A DNA stretch of 64,000 nt from Biostraticola tofi (GCF_004343195.1 NZ_SMCR01000005.1:186001-250000), one strand, 5' to 3'; shown: positions 44,355-55,355, numbered from the stretch's first letter. Numbers and translations: made by a program. The notes: generated from the sequence alone by a model not told the origin.

Positions 44355-44906
44355 TTACTTGATGTTCACCGTGTTGATGATGGTTTCAGCCGCTGATTGG
44401 GCGGTTTGCTGATTGTCCGCGGGCAGGGTTATCTGCATGGTCAGCAGGTGCTCCGCTACTTTGCCGATAACCACCGATGAATAGGCCTGCTTGCCGCCGC
44501 TGGAAATAATGCTGTCCAACTGCTGGAGAGGTTGGCCATTGGCGGTAATGGCTTTGTTGGTAATGACCTGCAGATCAGGATCTCGGGCCCGTTGCTGATC
44601 TTCCAATCGCTGTGCCAGGACGTCCAGTCCTTCGGTCGTATTGTCGCCCAGAATGACAATCACCGCTTTGCGGCCTGACTCATCAGCGTAGACATGCATA
44701 TTATTGGCTTGCGTTCCCACTTTACCGCTTTGATCCGCCATGTCGGCAGGCAGCGAGAAAGCCAGTTTGCCATCCAGCAGGGTGACATTCTGCGTGGCCT
44801 GCGCCGCGCCGGACGTGTTGCCGCTGCCTTTACTGTCGCTATTGTCACAACCCGCCAGACCGAGAACCAGCATACCGATACCCAAATACTTAGCTACATT
44901 ACGCAT
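44355..44906 (-). CDS. dcrB: lipoprotein DcrB
   Basis: This 183-residue lipoprotein has the signal peptide [20 protein letters not shown] and lipobox LAGC (Cys20), followed by a Gly/Ser/Asn-rich linker and the DcrB domain (about 40-183; [36 protein letters not shown]). In E. coli DcrB is needed for phage C1 adsorption/penetration and is also linked to lipoprotein processing and envelope stress. It is transcribed with no close partner but lies between yhhS and yhhQ, as in E. coli. Confidence 0.93.
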   Translation of the reverse strand: MRNVAKYLGIGMLVLGLAGCDNSDSKGSGNTSGAAQATQNVTLLDGKLAFSLPADMADQSGKVGTQANNMHVYADESGRKAVIVILGDNTTEGLDVLAQRLEDQQRARDPDLQVITNKAITANGQPLQQLDSIISSGGKQAYSSVVIGKVAEHLLTMQITLPADNQQTAQSAAETIINTVNIK

Positions 44907-45183
44907 AGGCTTCCTTAATTACTCCATCATATTCAACCGGCTTGCGGTCATGAAATCCTGAGGGCACACAGGATACGCCACCGCATTCGTCCCCGCCCGA
45001 CACTGGACCGTCAGTTTTTCCTGTGCGCCATTTCCCTCAAACAATAGCACCATCCCGACGGGGTCGCGTATGTTTAGCTCCAGGCTGTGATATGGACAGG
45101 CAAGTTGCCGCCGTCAACAGTTCAGGCAACAGCGCAAAGCCGTTGCCTGTGTCGCTGCGGTAAAGCATAGCGGATTCGTCCAA

Positions 45184-45849
45184 TTAACTCAGCCGGAGAA
45201 ATCCGCTATTGCCGCCAGTGCTGATACGCTTAAGCATGAAATTGAGCAACATGCCGTACAGAGGTAAAAAGAAAATGAGACTTATCATCAATTTAAAGCT
45301 GTAATCCACCAGCGCTATCTCCATCCAGTGGGCTGCCATAAAAGGATCCGGGCTGTGGTAAAAAGCGATAAAGAAGAACGCCAGCGTGTCGCTGATATTG
45401 CCGAACAGGGTGGAAACCGTGGGCGCGACCCACCAGCGATGTCCGCGGCGCAATCGGTTGAAGACGTGTACGTCCAGAATCTGGCCCAGGGCATACGCCA
45501 TAAAGCTGGCGCAGGCGATACGGGCGACGAACAGATTGAACACGGTGAGGGCGGCGAACCCCTGCCACTGTCCCTGGTAAAATAATGACGAGATAATGTA
45601 AGACACCAACAGAGCCGGCACCATCACCGTCAGAATAATCCGTCGGGCTAGTTGCGCGCCGAAAATACGCACTGTCAGATCGGTCGCCAGGAATATAAAC
45701 GGAAAGCTGAAGGCGCCCCAGGTGGTTTTCAGGCCGAAGACCAGTAGCGGCAGCTGCACCAGGTAGTTACTGGAGGTAATGATAATGACGTGAAACAGTG
45801 CCAGCCATAGCAGCGCATATCGCCGCTGGCGGGGAGTTAAATCAAACAT
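45184..45849 (-). CDS. yhhQ: queuosine precursor transporter YhhQ
   Basis: This 221-residue, six-helix inner-membrane protein imports preQ0/preQ1 for queuosine tRNA modification. Blocks shared with E. coli YhhQ include ITSSNYLVQLPLLVFG, TTWGAFSFPFIFLATDLTVRIF (in parts), ASFMAYALGQILDVHVFNRLR (in parts) and LFGNISDTLAFFFIAFY. It lies between dcrB and tusA; the latter also serves tRNA modification. No preQ1 riboswitch was recognised in the upstream gap (45850-46039). Confidence 0.95.
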   Translation of the reverse strand: MFDLTPRQRRYALLWLALFHVIIITSSNYLVQLPLLVFGLKTTWGAFSFPFIFLATDLTVRIFGAQLARRIILTVMVPALLVSYIISSLFYQGQWQGFAALTVFNLFVARIACASFMAYALGQILDVHVFNRLRRGHRWWVAPTVSTLFGNISDTLAFFFIAFYHSPDPFMAAHWMEIALVDYSFKLMISLIFFLPLYGMLLNFMLKRISTGGNSGFLRLS

Positions 45850-46039
45850 AATGTGCCTTTTTAGTGAATGGGGTGAGGGAACCCAGGATTTTTTTGCTGG
45901 TTTTTTCGACCGCGGCGCGCATCATACGCGTTTAGCCGCTATTTGCAAACAACGTCGAGTGTAGCGCGAATCGGCGATGGTTTGCACTCGCCTCTCGCTC
46001 GGGTAAACTGGCCAGGTGTTTTCTATGACTGGAAATGTT

Positions 46040-46285
46040 ATGTCAGATGTATTTACAGGCGCGGATAACCAGCTGGATGCCCGTGGCCTGCGTTGCCCGG
46101 AGCCAGTGATGATGGTGCGTAAAACTATCCGTGCAATGCAGGATGGCCAGACGCTGTTGATTCTGGCCGATGATCCGGCGACTACCCGAGATATCCCCGG
46201 ATTCTGCCGCTATATGGATCATACCCTGCTGGCCCATGATACCGATGGCCTTCCCTATCGTTACCTGCTGCGTAAGGGTACCTAA
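46040..46285 (+). CDS. tusA: sulfur carrier protein TusA
   Basis: This 81-residue sulfur-relay protein takes sulfur from IscS and passes it to TusBCD for 2-thiolation of tRNA wobble uridine. I chose the ATG at 46040 ([22 protein letters not shown]), which gives exactly the E. coli length; an in-frame ATG eight codons earlier has no support. The persulfide Cys is in [12 protein letters not shown] (about residue 19), followed by the conserved [13 protein letters not shown]. It is divergent from yhhQ. Confidence 0.96.
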   Translation: MSDVFTGADNQLDARGLRCPEPVMMVRKTIRAMQDGQTLLILADDPATTRDIPGFCRYMDHTLLAHDTDGLPYRYLLRKGT

Positions 46286-46305
46286 AGCTCGGCGTCTGCC
46301 CCCTT

Positions 46306-46932
46306 TCACAGATAGAGCGAACGCACAATGATAAAGTGCCCGGCAAAATAGCAGGCGGCGGTTATAGCGCGCGACGCGTGGAAGGGATATCGATAGTGGC
46401 TGATAAGCCAACTGATGGCGGCAAGCAGCAGTAGCGAGCTGCCCGTCAGCAGTGAAAAACTGTAGTCGGTGCTGCGCATGAAATAGTGTTCGCCGGCTAT
46501 CCATACCATCAGCAGCGTCATGCCGATATAGGTGCACACCGGCCAGCGCAGTTCTTCCAGCCGCGACCAGAGGACGCCGATAAGCGCCGCGCCAATCAAC
46601 AGCAGCACCAGCGGCAGCGGCCAGAACACCGAAAGCGTCATCTGGGTGGCGAAACCGATGGTATAAAGCAGATGGCACAAGAAAAAGGCGCCGATGGCAT
46701 ACATCAGCCGAGCGGTAGGCAGCAGCAGCAGGGCATCGCCGGCCAGGGTTGCCAGAAGACCCAGCACGACAAGATAACCGGTCGGGGTCAGCACCGGCGC
46801 CTGCCAGGCCAGGCCAATCAGCAGCAGTAGGGTGACCGGTTTGAAAAGCCAGCGTTGCCAGACCGGGCCGCGATAAGCAGCGTCGACAAACAGCCATCCG
46901 GAAAACAGTACTGCGATAAATGACCAAAGCAT
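46306..46932 (-). CDS. yhhN: YhhN, TMEM86-family membrane protein
   Basis: The protein has 208 residues from the ATG at 46932 ([18 protein letters not shown]), preceded by AGGA at 6 bases and equal in length to E. coli YhhN; the ATG five codons earlier is disfavoured. It has seven to eight membrane segments and the family blocks [41 protein letters not shown] and [16 protein letters not shown]. Related proteins (TMEM86B) are lysoplasmalogenases; activity of the bacterial protein is not established. Confidence 0.93.
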   Translation of the reverse strand: MLWSFIAVLFSGWLFVDAAYRGPVWQRWLFKPVTLLLLIGLAWQAPVLTPTGYLVVLGLLATLAGDALLLLPTARLMYAIGAFFLCHLLYTIGFATQMTLSVFWPLPLVLLLIGAALIGVLWSRLEELRWPVCTYIGMTLLMVWIAGEHYFMRSTDYSFSLLTGSSLLLLAAISWLISHYRYPFHASRAITAACYFAGHFIIVRSLYL

Positions 46933-47099
46933 GGGCGATCCTTTCATAAATCAAATCTGGTTGGTATTAAGTGTAGGGTTCGATGCCCTCTTCAACAAGA
47001 AACGGCCTGGTGATGCGCCGCATCTGGCTTCGTGCTATGTTAGCGCCAGTTTTTTGCCATTGTGAAAGGCTTGTGTGAGTAGGTGGAGAATGTCTGAGT

Positions 47100-47423
47100 A
47101 TGAGTAGCGAACAACCCCTGTATCGAATCCAGTTTATCAATAATGGAAAAAATTATCAGTTGTACGTACGTGAATTGAGCCAAAGCGCCATGTTCGGTTT
47201 TATTGAAATCGGCGATTTCGTGTTCGACAGCCACAGTACACTACTGGTAGATCCGACCGAAGAAAAGCTAAAGACCGAATTCAGCGGCGTGAACCGCAGC
47301 TACATCCCTCTGCAGGCGGTGATCCGCATTGACGTGGTGACTGAAAAGGGAACCTCCAGGATTACAGCGTTGGGTGATAATGTTACGGCCTTCCCCTATC
47401 CTGCGGGTAAAAAACCCAACTAA
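47100..47423 (+). CDS. DUF1820-family protein
   Basis: This 107-residue soluble protein carries the DUF1820 pattern: YRIQFINNGKNYQLYVRELSQS (in parts, about 8-29), MFGFIEIGDFVFDSHSTLLVDPTEEKLKTEF (in parts) and YIPLQAVIRIDVV. The family is common in gammaproteobacteria but absent from E. coli K-12, and its function is unknown. The ATG at 47100 follows GGAG by about 11 bases. The C-terminus PYPAGKKPN is Pro/Lys-rich. It lies between yhhN and yhhL, where E. coli has yhhM. Confidence 0.85.
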   Translation: MSSEQPLYRIQFINNGKNYQLYVRELSQSAMFGFIEIGDFVFDSHSTLLVDPTEEKLKTEFSGVNRSYIPLQAVIRIDVVTEKGTSRITALGDNVTAFPYPAGKKPN

Positions 47424-47447
47424 CCGCCGGCAGCCTGGCGAAACCGC

Positions 47448-47735
47448 CTACTGCCTGCCCCGAGGTGGTTTGCGGGCCTGCTGTTTCTTCTGCCAGGCCA
47501 GCATTTCAAACACGCCGAATAAAAATACCCGCGTCTGGAAAGCCGTGCTGAGCTTCGGTTCATCCTTGGTCAGGGTAGCCTTGAGCAGGGTAAGCTGCAG
47601 GCCGTGCATCATCACCATAAAGATCATCGCCACGTTCATGAAATATTTCAGCGGGCTCGGAAAGGGGTGGATAAGGTTAAACAGCAGGAAGCCCCATACC
47701 ATCAGCATGACAAGGCGGCCAATATTAATCCCCAT
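47448..47735 (-). CDS. yhhL: YhhL, DUF1145-family membrane protein
   Basis: The protein has 95 residues from the ATG at 47735 (MGINIGRLVMLMVWGFLLFN); GAGGAG lies 8 bases upstream, and the longer open frame to 47921 is rsmD read in another frame. It has two membrane segments (about 4-20 and 30-52) with the conserved HPFPSPLKYFM and MHGLQLTLLK, then a basic tail. Its start overlaps the end of rsmD by 11 bases, so the two are translationally coupled, as in E. coli. Function unknown. Confidence 0.9.
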   Translation of the reverse strand: MGINIGRLVMLMVWGFLLFNLIHPFPSPLKYFMNVAMIFMVMMHGLQLTLLKATLTKDEPKLSTAFQTRVFLFGVFEMLAWQKKQQARKPPRGRQ

Positions 47736-48330
47736 GATAGTGCTCCTCTGGCAGGGGGCTGCGGATATAGAGTCGATAGGCAACCTGGCCGGCGGTTTTT
47801 TCCCGGTGCAGATGCCAGTGAGGCGGTATCGCCAGGGCGGCATTTTCGGTTTCCGTCTCAAGGTAAATCCAGGCTGACGGCGCCAGGCGATGATGCTGTT
47901 CCAACCTGGCGATGGTCTCATCCGTCATACCCTGGCGAAAAGGCGGATCGATAAACACCAGATCATACGCCGGTCCAGGCTGGCCCAGCCACTGCAACGT
48001 ATCAGCCGTGATGACGCTGCCCTGAGCTGCATTGAGCAGTTGCAGATTCCGCGACAGGGTGGCCGCAACCGCCCGATCGCGTTCAACCAGCGTCACTTCT
48101 GCGGCATGGCGGGAAAGCGCTTCCAGTCCCAATGCGCCACTGCCGGCAAAACAGTCCAGGCAGCGGGTGCCCTGAATCATCGGTGCCAGCCAGTTAAACA
48201 GGGTTTCGCGAACCCGATCTGTCGTCGGCCGCAAGCCGGGACTGTCCGGTACCGGGAGTTTCCTCCCGCGCCATTGACCGCCGATAATGCGGATCTGTCC
48301 TGCCGGGCGGGATGAAGTATTTTTCGCCAT
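47725..48330 (-). CDS. rsmD: 16S rRNA (guanine-966-N2)-methyltransferase RsmD
   Basis: This 201-residue enzyme methylates G966 of 16S rRNA. It shows IRIIGGQWRGRKLPV (about 13-27), LRPTTDRVRETLFNWL (about 33-48), the SAM site CLDCFAGSGALGLEALSR (about 59-76) and the catalytic motif IDPPF (about 126-130). It is divergent from ftsY, the usual enterobacterial arrangement, and overlaps yhhL. Confidence 0.96.
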   Translation of the reverse strand: MAKNTSSRPAGQIRIIGGQWRGRKLPVPDSPGLRPTTDRVRETLFNWLAPMIQGTRCLDCFAGSGALGLEALSRHAAEVTLVERDRAVAATLSRNLQLLNAAQGSVITADTLQWLGQPGPAYDLVFIDPPFRQGMTDETIARLEQHHRLAPSAWIYLETETENAALAIPPHWHLHREKTAGQVAYRLYIRSPLPEEHYHGD

Positions 48331-48575
48331 AGTGTCGTCTTTAACTTGCCAATGTCATTAAAAAACCAGAATTTCAGGGTCTGGCGGCTATTCTACCGGG
48401 GCCGCGGGCTTGGGGAAACGTTAATCGGCAACTGTTTCTTATTGCCGGCCAAGCTTGCCCGCTGCGAGAAATCCTCATCCCGCACGTGTTGCACATCAGC
48501 TAAAGTGGTAAACTACCAGGTTTATCAGTCATATTATTAATCCGCCATGGTTTACGGCGAGGAGTGTAGTCGCAA

Positions 48576-50324
48576 ATGGCAAAAGAGAAAAAACGCGGTT
48601 TCTTTTCCTGGTTGGGTTTCAACCGTCAGGAAGACGGCCAGAAGCCGGAGGAAGAAGCCCGTAAGGATGGAGAGCAACAGCCTGAACAGGCCCCGCATCC
48701 GGATGCGGCGTCACTGCCGGCAGAGGATCGCCGCAAGGATGCCGCTCCCGGCGTTGACGCCGGTAGCGAACCGGACTCCTCCGTCTCGTCTGAAGAGGCC
48801 GCTCGTCTGACCTCCGGGGATATTGTCAAAACGACTGAGCAACTGGCTGCCAGCCAGGCTGATGCTGCCCGCAAGCCCGACGCCGAAGAAGCCAAGGGTG
48901 CCGTCAGGCGCCGGGTATCACCCAGTTTTACCGATGTTACCGGTCTTGGCGGCGATGCCGACAGCATCGCCAGCGCCGGACAGGCCACCACAAAACCCAC
49001 GCTGCCGCCGAGCTTTACCCAACTGACCGGCCAACCGGCTCCTGAAGCGCCTGCCATCCCGCCCAGTCCGGAACCGACACCAGAAGCGCCTACCATCCCG
49101 GCCAGTCAGGAATCGGCTGCTGACGATGCGGCGACAGCGTCCAGCCAACTGCCTGAGCCGGACAAGATGTTTACTTCAGTCAGCGCTGCCTCAGACGGCG
49201 TTGTTGATGTTGATGAACGGGATCTGGCTCAACTGGCGCTGGCAGAGGATGTACGTCCGGATGATGCCGAAGAAGGCGTTCAAAGCGATGAGCCCGCGCA
49301 ATCAGGGCAGCGTATCGCCGCAGAGGATACCCTCTCGCTGGGACTGACCCCTGAAGGCCTGCTGCCGGCCGATATGCCGGCTACCGAACAGCACCGACCC
49401 GCGCGGGAAGGTTTCTTCGCGCGGCTGAAACGGAGCCTGATCAAGACCAGACAAAATCTGGGTTCCGGATTTATCGGATTGTTTCGTGGTAAGAAAATCG
49501 ACGATGATCTGTTCGAGGAACTTGAAGAACAATTGCTGATTGCCGATGTGGGTGTCGAAACCACGCGCAAGATCATCGACGGACTGATTGAACATGCCGA
49601 TCGACGCCAGCTAAAAGAGGCTGATGCCCTGTATGGCAAGCTGAAGGAAGAAATGGCGACTATTCTCGCCAAAGTCGATGCGCCTCTGGATGTCAGCGGC
49701 AAAAAGCCTTTCGTTATCCTGATGGTTGGTGTGAACGGCGTGGGTAAAACCACCACCATCGGCAAACTGGCCCGCCAGTACCAGGCTGAAGGCAAGACGG
49801 TCATGCTGGCGGCGGGGGATACCTTCCGTGCCGCAGCGGTAGAGCAATTGCAGGTATGGGGCCAGCGTAACCAGATTCCGGTGGTGGCTCAGCATACCGG
49901 TGCCGATTCCGCCTCGGTGATTTTCGACGCTATCCAGGCCGCCAAGGCGCGCGGCGCAGACGTACTGATTGCCGATACCGCCGGTCGCCTGCAGAATAAA
50001 AGCCATCTGATGGAAGAGCTGAAGAAAATCGTCCGGGTAATGAAAAAACTGGATGTGGATGCTCCCCATGAGGTTATGTTGACTCTGGATGCCAGCACCG
50101 GCCAGAATGCGGTCAGCCAGGCCAGGCTGTTCAATGAGACGGTAGGCCTGACCGGCATCACCCTGACCAAGCTCGATGGTACCGCCAAGGGCGGGGTGAT
50201 TTTCTCCATCGCCGATCAGTTCGCTATTCCCATTCGCTATATTGGGGTAGGTGAAGGGATTGAAGATTTGCGGCCGTTTAAAGCGGACGACTTTATTGAG
50301 GCACTTTTTGCCCGAGAGGATTAA
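48576..50324 (+). CDS. ftsY: signal recognition particle receptor FtsY
   Basis: This GTPase docks the SRP-ribosome complex at the inner membrane. The 582-residue protein has a short basic start (KEKKRGFFSWLGF), a long acidic A domain (about 15-270, rich in Glu, Asp, Pro, Ala), and the NG domain (about 275-582). The latter has G1 GVNGVGKTTTIGKLA, the insertion/G2 region AAGDTFRAAAVEQL, G3 DTAGRLQNKSHLMEEL and G4 TKLDGTAKGG. The A domain is longer than in E. coli (497 residues in all) and includes several EAP-like repeats (EAPAIPPSPEPTPEAPTIP, about 153-171). It is the first gene of ftsY-ftsE-ftsX. Confidence 0.96.
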   Translation: MAKEKKRGFFSWLGFNRQEDGQKPEEEARKDGEQQPEQAPHPDAASLPAEDRRKDAAPGVDAGSEPDSSVSSEEAARLTSGDIVKTTEQLAASQADAARKPDAEEAKGAVRRRVSPSFTDVTGLGGDADSIASAGQATTKPTLPPSFTQLTGQPAPEAPAIPPSPEPTPEAPTIPASQESAADDAATASSQLPEPDKMFTSVSAASDGVVDVDERDLAQLALAEDVRPDDAEEGVQSDEPAQSGQRIAAEDTLSLGLTPEGLLPADMPATEQHRPAREGFFARLKRSLIKTRQNLGSGFIGLFRGKKIDDDLFEELEEQLLIADVGVETTRKIIDGLIEHADRRQLKEADALYGKLKEEMATILAKVDAPLDVSGKKPFVILMVGVNGVGKTTTIGKLARQYQAEGKTVMLAAGDTFRAAAVEQLQVWGQRNQIPVVAQHTGADSASVIFDAIQAAKARGADVLIADTAGRLQNKSHLMEELKKIVRVMKKLDVDAPHEVMLTLDASTGQNAVSQARLFNETVGLTGITLTKLDGTAKGGVIFSIADQFAIPIRYIGVGEGIEDLRPFKADDFIEALFARED

Positions 50325-50329
50325 TACGG

Positions 50330-50998
50330 ATGATTCGCTTTGAAAAAGTCAGTAAAGCTTATTTAGGCGGACGACAAGCGCTTCAGGGGGTGGATTTCCA
50401 TCTCCGTCCGGCCGAGATGGCATTTCTGACCGGCCATTCAGGCGCTGGTAAAAGTACATTGCTGAAACTGATATGCGGTATAGAACGCCCGAGCGCCGGC
50501 CATATTCTGTTTGGCGGACATGACGTCAGTCGGCTGAAAAACAGTGAAGTCCCGTTCCTGCGGCGGCAGATCGGCATGATCTTCCAGGATCATCATCTGC
50601 TGCTTGACCGCACGGTATACGATAACGTGGCGATGCCGCTGATTATCTCCGGGTCCAGTCCCGAAGACATCCGTCGCAGGGTCAGTGCGGCGCTCGATAA
50701 AGTCGGCCTGCTGGATAAAGCGCGCAATTTTCCGGTACAGCTATCCGGTGGCGAGCAGCAACGGGTAGGGATTGCCCGCGCGGTGGTCAATAAACCGGCG
50801 GTGCTGCTGGCTGACGAACCGACCGGTAACCTGGATGATGCCTTGTCTGAGGGTATCCTGCGTCTTTTTGAAGAGTTCAACCGTGTTGGCGTTACGGTGT
50901 TGATGGCGACCCATGACAGCGGTCTGATTGCCCGGCGGCGTTATCGTATTCTGACACTCAATCAGGGAAGGATGGCCGGGGGAGTCGATGGCGAATAA
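50330..50998 (+). CDS. ftsE: cell division ATP-binding protein FtsE
   Basis: This 222-residue ABC ATPase works with FtsX at the division septum to activate peptidoglycan amidases through EnvC. It has Walker [13 protein letters not shown] (about 35-46), Q-loop MIFQDHHLL, signature [14 protein letters not shown], Walker [12 protein letters not shown] and switch His in MATHDSG. It starts 5 bases after ftsY and overlaps ftsX by 11 bases, so the three genes form one operon. Confidence 0.97.
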   Translation: MIRFEKVSKAYLGGRQALQGVDFHLRPAEMAFLTGHSGAGKSTLLKLICGIERPSAGHILFGGHDVSRLKNSEVPFLRRQIGMIFQDHHLLLDRTVYDNVAMPLIISGSSPEDIRRRVSAALDKVGLLDKARNFPVQLSGGEQQRVGIARAVVNKPAVLLADEPTGNLDDALSEGILRLFEEFNRVGVTVLMATHDSGLIARRRYRILTLNQGRMAGGVDGE

Positions 50999-51989
50999 AC
51001 TGAATAAACCTAACAGGTCCGGTAAGGCTGCCCGGCCCGGCGGCACCCCGAAAATGGATAAAGCCAAAGCGTTGCGCGGCGGTTGGCGCGAGCAGTGGCG
51101 TTACGCCTGGATAAGCGCTCTGGCGGATATGTGGCGTCAGCCGCTGGCCACTTTGCTGACTGTTATGGTCATTGCAATTTCATTAACCTTGCCGAGTTTA
51201 TGCTATCTGGCATGGAAAAATGTCAGTCAGGCGGCTGACCAGTGGTATCCAACCCCTCAGCTGACGCTGTATCTCGATAAAGCGCTGGACGATAACGCCG
51301 CCCAGCAGGTTATCGATGCGCTGAAGCAGGAAGACGGGGTCGACAAGGTCAACTACCTTTCCCGCGACGAGGCGATGGGTGAATTCCGCAACTGGTCAGG
51401 CTTTGGCGGCGCGTTGGATATGCTGGAAGAAAACCCGCTGCCGGCGGTTGCCATCATCACGCCGAAGATGAACTTCCAGAGCGCGGATACCCTGAACACT
51501 CTTCGTGCTCGGGTGGCTGCCGTTAAAGGTGTGGATGAAGTGCGGATGGACGACAGCTGGTTTGCCCGTCTGGCGGCGCTGACCAACCTGGTCGGTCAGG
51601 TTTCGGCAATGATTGGCCTGTTGATGATCGTTGCGGTGTTTCTGGTTATCGGCAACAGCATCCGCTCCAGTATTTTCAGCCGTCGGGATACCATCAACGT
51701 CATGAAGTTGATTGGCGCCACTGATGGATTTATTCTACGTCCTTTCCTGAACGGCGGGGCTATGCTGGGGCTTGGCGGCGCGATATTATCGCTGTGTTTA
51801 TCCGGTGCGCTGATGTGGAAGCTTGAAGCGGTAGTGACCAGCGTCGCCTCGGTTTTCGGCACCGTATTTGTCCTGAGAGGCCTCAGCTGGGACGAAGCGC
51901 TGCTGCTGCTGCTGGTAGCGGCCATGATCGGTTGGATCGCGGCATGGCTGGCGACGGTACAACATTTACGTCGCTTTACACCTCAGTAA
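50988..51989 (+). CDS. ftsX: cell division protein FtsX
   Basis: This 333-residue inner-membrane partner of FtsE has a cytoplasmic basic N-terminus ([17 protein letters not shown]), a first helix (about 58-80), a periplasmic loop that contacts EnvC (about 85-205) and three further helices (about 210-235, 255-285, 300-325). Family blocks are [21 protein letters not shown] (in parts), [18 protein letters not shown] and [14 protein letters not shown]. Its ATG lies inside the end of ftsE. Confidence 0.96.
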   Translation: MANKLNKPNRSGKAARPGGTPKMDKAKALRGGWREQWRYAWISALADMWRQPLATLLTVMVIAISLTLPSLCYLAWKNVSQAADQWYPTPQLTLYLDKALDDNAAQQVIDALKQEDGVDKVNYLSRDEAMGEFRNWSGFGGALDMLEENPLPAVAIITPKMNFQSADTLNTLRARVAAVKGVDEVRMDDSWFARLAALTNLVGQVSAMIGLLMIVAVFLVIGNSIRSSIFSRRDTINVMKLIGATDGFILRPFLNGGAMLGLGGAILSLCLSGALMWKLEAVVTSVASVFGTVFVLRGLSWDEALLLLLVAAMIGWIAAWLATVQHLRRFTPQ

Positions 51990-51997
51990 CACAAAAT

Positions 51998-52024
51998 TTG
52001 ATATACTGTTCGCAGAGATATAAT
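51998..52024 (+). promoter_or_regulatory. candidate sigma-70 promoter of rpoH
   Basis: TTGATA (51998-52003) and a perfect TATAAT (52019-52024) stand 15 bases apart, a short spacer, just after the ftsX stop. The leader from here to the rpoH ATG is about 120 bases and should contain the start of the RNA thermosensor structure known for rpoH mRNA, whose pairing continues into the coding region. Other rpoH promoters (sigma-E, CRP) were not identified. Confidence 0.5.
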
Positions 52025-52150
52025 GACCGTAGGTATCGAACTAACCTTCGCTGATTCGGTCTTATTATCTGCTGTTTGATTTGGATGACCCATCCCTGAT
52101 GACGGGCTTTTTGATTAGATGGCAATAGTGAATTTATCGAGAGGTCTTGA

Positions 52151-53008
<858 letters not shown>

Positions 53009-53022
53009 CCTTTTCAACCACT

Positions 53023-53066
53023 CTTACCGGCAGCTCGGCTATATTGGCTGTCGGTAAGGGCTTTTT
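53023..53066 (+). terminator. intrinsic terminator of rpoH
   Basis: CTTACCGGCAGC (53023-53034) pairs with GCTGTCGGTAAG (53047-53058), with one G-U pair and a 12-base loop; GGC and five T residues follow. It lies 15 bases after the rpoH stop. Confidence 0.88.
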
Positions 53067-53225
53067 CGTCGTCCGCAACACACTTTTCTGGTACGTCTGT
53101 GCAGTCATTTGCGCATTCAGCTGCACTGATCTCCCGGCCTACCTGCGCAGTCATCTTTCACCACCATTCAGCCTTGTTTTGCCATGGCTGCGCACTTATT
53201 ATGCTAAGCCTGCGCCATGAACGGC

Positions 53226-53627
53226 TTAACGCCGCTTGTGCCAGCCGTCGGGCTCCTCTGAAAAACCGCATGCCGACATAAAACCCGCCATCGCTGCCGG
53301 ATCCTCCAGAGGCTGGGTTTTACTCAACCACCAGTGATTAATTTCAGGCATCAGCCGCTGGGCCTCATTGATGAGATAAAGCCCGACCCCCCGGCGACGA
53401 GTAACCGAACGCACTAAAGGCGCCACCAGCCTGCCTTCCCCCCACTCATTATCAATAATCACCTGCACCGCGCCCAACAGGCGGTCATTGAACCGCGCGG
53501 CAAATACCGCATGGGATCCGGAAATTTTCTGCGCCAGCGACGGGATATCGGCCTCAGGCCAGATCTTGGCGAGATCCAGCGAGTCCTGATCGGTGAAGGT
53601 GAAGAGCTGTTCAATAGTCAAATTCAT
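53226..53627 (-). CDS. panM: PanM (PanZ), activator of aspartate decarboxylase maturation
   Basis: This 133-residue GNAT-fold protein binds acetyl-CoA and the PanD zymogen, promoting its self-cleavage and limiting beta-alanine and coenzyme A synthesis. Matches to E. coli PanM include MNLTIEQLFTFTDQDSLDLAKIWPE (in parts), AARFNDRLLGAVQV, VTRRRGVGLYLINEA (the acetyl-CoA loop, about 75-89) and the C-terminal FMSACGFSEEPDGWHK. The enteric neighbours rpoH (convergent) and ugpB are kept; the liv genes found between rpoH and ugp in E. coli are absent. Confidence 0.92.
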   Translation of the reverse strand: MNLTIEQLFTFTDQDSLDLAKIWPEADIPSLAQKISGSHAVFAARFNDRLLGAVQVIIDNEWGEGRLVAPLVRSVTRRRGVGLYLINEAQRLMPEINHWWLSKTQPLEDPAAMAGFMSACGFSEEPDGWHKRR

Positions 53628-53964
53628 GGGGTTTCACACTTAAGGACGTTAAATGACGACGTCTGGCGTCCAATGCGGGCCGCGGCGCGTCAGGTGCACT
53701 GAAGCAGTCAAAATATTACGCCATTGTTGATTATGCAGACATACATCTGGCCGATGACACTAAACTAGCACGACCCACTATCTTATAGTGAAATTTCGTC
53801 TAACGTCAGGTGATTTTTATTTACCCGGCATTAAGAAAGCCAGATCCGTAGGGCGGGGAAAGTAGCCGGTTGGTCATCTGAGTGTCATTTGACTGTTATT
53901 ATTCTGTCATGCGCGCATGTCATGTTACAGGCCGATGAATCTGATAAAGGGTCAGGAGACAGGC
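53628..53964. promoter_or_regulatory. panM-ugpB divergent control region
   Basis: The 337-base gap holds both divergent promoters and no gene. It contains a perfect palindrome CACTAT-CTT-ATAGTG (53776-53790) of unknown role, possibly linked to panM, and four PhoB half-sites at 53871-53910 before ugpB. Confidence 0.5.
53871..53910 (+). promoter_or_regulatory. double Pho box (PhoB operator) of the ugp operon
   Basis: Four heptamers stand at exact 11-base intervals: TGGTCAT (53871), GTGTCAT (53882), CTGTTAT (53893) and CTGTCAT (53904), with AT-rich 4-base linkers from 53889 on (TTGA, TATT). The last two give CTGTTATTATTCTGTCAT, matching the Pho box CTGTCAT-N4-CTGTCAT at all but one position. 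This places the ugp operon under PhoB, induced by phosphate starvation as in E. coli. Confidence 0.88.
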
Positions 53965-55284
53965 ATGTTTAACCCGTTAATTCGTAAGGTATATCTGGGT
54001 ATTTCATTGGCAATGGTCATCAGTACCAGCGCCCATGCGGTTACAGAGATTGCGTTCTGGCATTCCATGGAAGGTGAGCTGGGTACGGAAGTAAACTCCC
54101 TTGCCACACGCTTCAATCAGTCCCAGCAGCAATACCGCATTGTGCCCTCTTATAAGGGCAATTATGAGCAGGGCCTGGCGGCCGGTATTGCCGCTTACCG
54201 CTCTGGGAATGCCCCAGCCATCCTGCAGGTTTATGAAGTCGGTACCGCCACCATGATGGCGAGCAATGCGTTTAAGCCGGTGTATCAAGTATTTGAACAG
54301 GCCGGCATCAAACATGACGAAGCCGCTTTCGTGCCGACGGTAGCCGGTTATTACAGCGACAGCAAGACCGGTCATCTGCTGTCCCAACCGTTCAACAGTT
54401 CCACCCCGGTACTCTATTACAATAAAGATGCTTTTCAAAAGGCCGGACTGGACAGTACCGAAGCGCCAACAACCTGGCAGCAACTGGCCGAGGCGGCAGC
54501 AAAATTACGCGCGGCCGGCATGACCTGCGGTTATTCCAGCGGTTGGCAAGGCTGGATCCAACTGGAGAACTTCAGCGCCTGGCATGCTTTGCCGGTGGCC
54601 ACCCAGGACAATGGATTTGCCGGCACCGAGGCGCGGTTGTTGTTTAATAAGCCGTTGCAGGTCAAGCATATCCAACTGTTGGCTGACATGAATAAAAAGG
54701 GCGATTTTAGCTATTATGGCCGAAAAGATGAGCCTACCGAAAAATTTTATAATGGCGAATGCGGGATGATCACTGCCTCATCCGCCTCTTTGGCTAATAT
54801 CCGCCAACATGCCAAATTCAACTTTGGCGTCGGCATGATGCCTTATGACCGAGATGTCAAAGACGCTCCGCAAAACGCCATCATCGGCGGCGCATCGTTG
54901 TGGGTTTTAAAGGGCCGGGACGATGCGACTTATAAAGGGGTGGCGGAATTTATGCAATTCCTGGCCAAACCGGAGTACGCGGCCGAATGGCACCAGAAAA
55001 CCGGCTATCTTCCCATCACCACCGCTGGCTATGAATTGACCAAATCGCAGGGCTTCTATAGCCAGAATCCCGGCACTGATATCGCCACCCGGCAAATGCT
55101 CAACAAGCCGCCATTGTCGTTTACCAAAGGCATGCGACTGGGCAATATGCAACAAATCCGCGCGGTGGTGGATGAGGAGCTTGAGCGTGTCTGGACCGGC
55201 AAAGCCACGCCGCAACAGGCGCTTGATAATGCGGTCAAACGTGGCGATCTGCTGCTGGAACGTTTTAGTCAATCTATTCGCTGA
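53965..55284 (+). CDS. ugpB: sn-glycerol-3-phosphate-binding protein UgpB
   Basis: This periplasmic binding protein of the Ugp ABC importer captures glycerol 3-phosphate and glycerophosphodiesters. It has 439 residues from the ATG at 53965 (CAGGAG 6 bases upstream) with a signal peptide ending about SAHA, residues 20-24; the open frame starts 16 codons earlier without support. Blocks almost identical to E. coli include [51 protein letters not shown] (in parts), [15 protein letters not shown] and [14 protein letters not shown]. First gene of ugpBAECQ. Confidence 0.97.
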   Translation: MFNPLIRKVYLGISLAMVISTSAHAVTEIAFWHSMEGELGTEVNSLATRFNQSQQQYRIVPSYKGNYEQGLAAGIAAYRSGNAPAILQVYEVGTATMMASNAFKPVYQVFEQAGIKHDEAAFVPTVAGYYSDSKTGHLLSQPFNSSTPVLYYNKDAFQKAGLDSTEAPTTWQQLAEAAAKLRAAGMTCGYSSGWQGWIQLENFSAWHALPVATQDNGFAGTEARLLFNKPLQVKHIQLLADMNKKGDFSYYGRKDEPTEKFYNGECGMITASSASLANIRQHAKFNFGVGMMPYDRDVKDAPQNAIIGGASLWVLKGRDDATYKGVAEFMQFLAKPEYAAEWHQKTGYLPITTAGYELTKSQGFYSQNPGTDIATRQMLNKPPLSFTKGMRLGNMQQIRAVVDEELERVWTGKATPQQALDNAVKRGDLLLERFSQSIR

Positions 55285-55355
55285 ATCCGGCTTATTGTTA
55301 CCGCCCGGCGCAGCTGCGCCGGCGGAATTTTTGCTGCTACACGGACTGCTTCCCC

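Noticed and set aside
47736-47921. Long N-terminal extension of YhhL
   Set aside because: It is rsmD read in another frame; the YhhL family starts at the ATG at 47735, which has GAGGAG before it.
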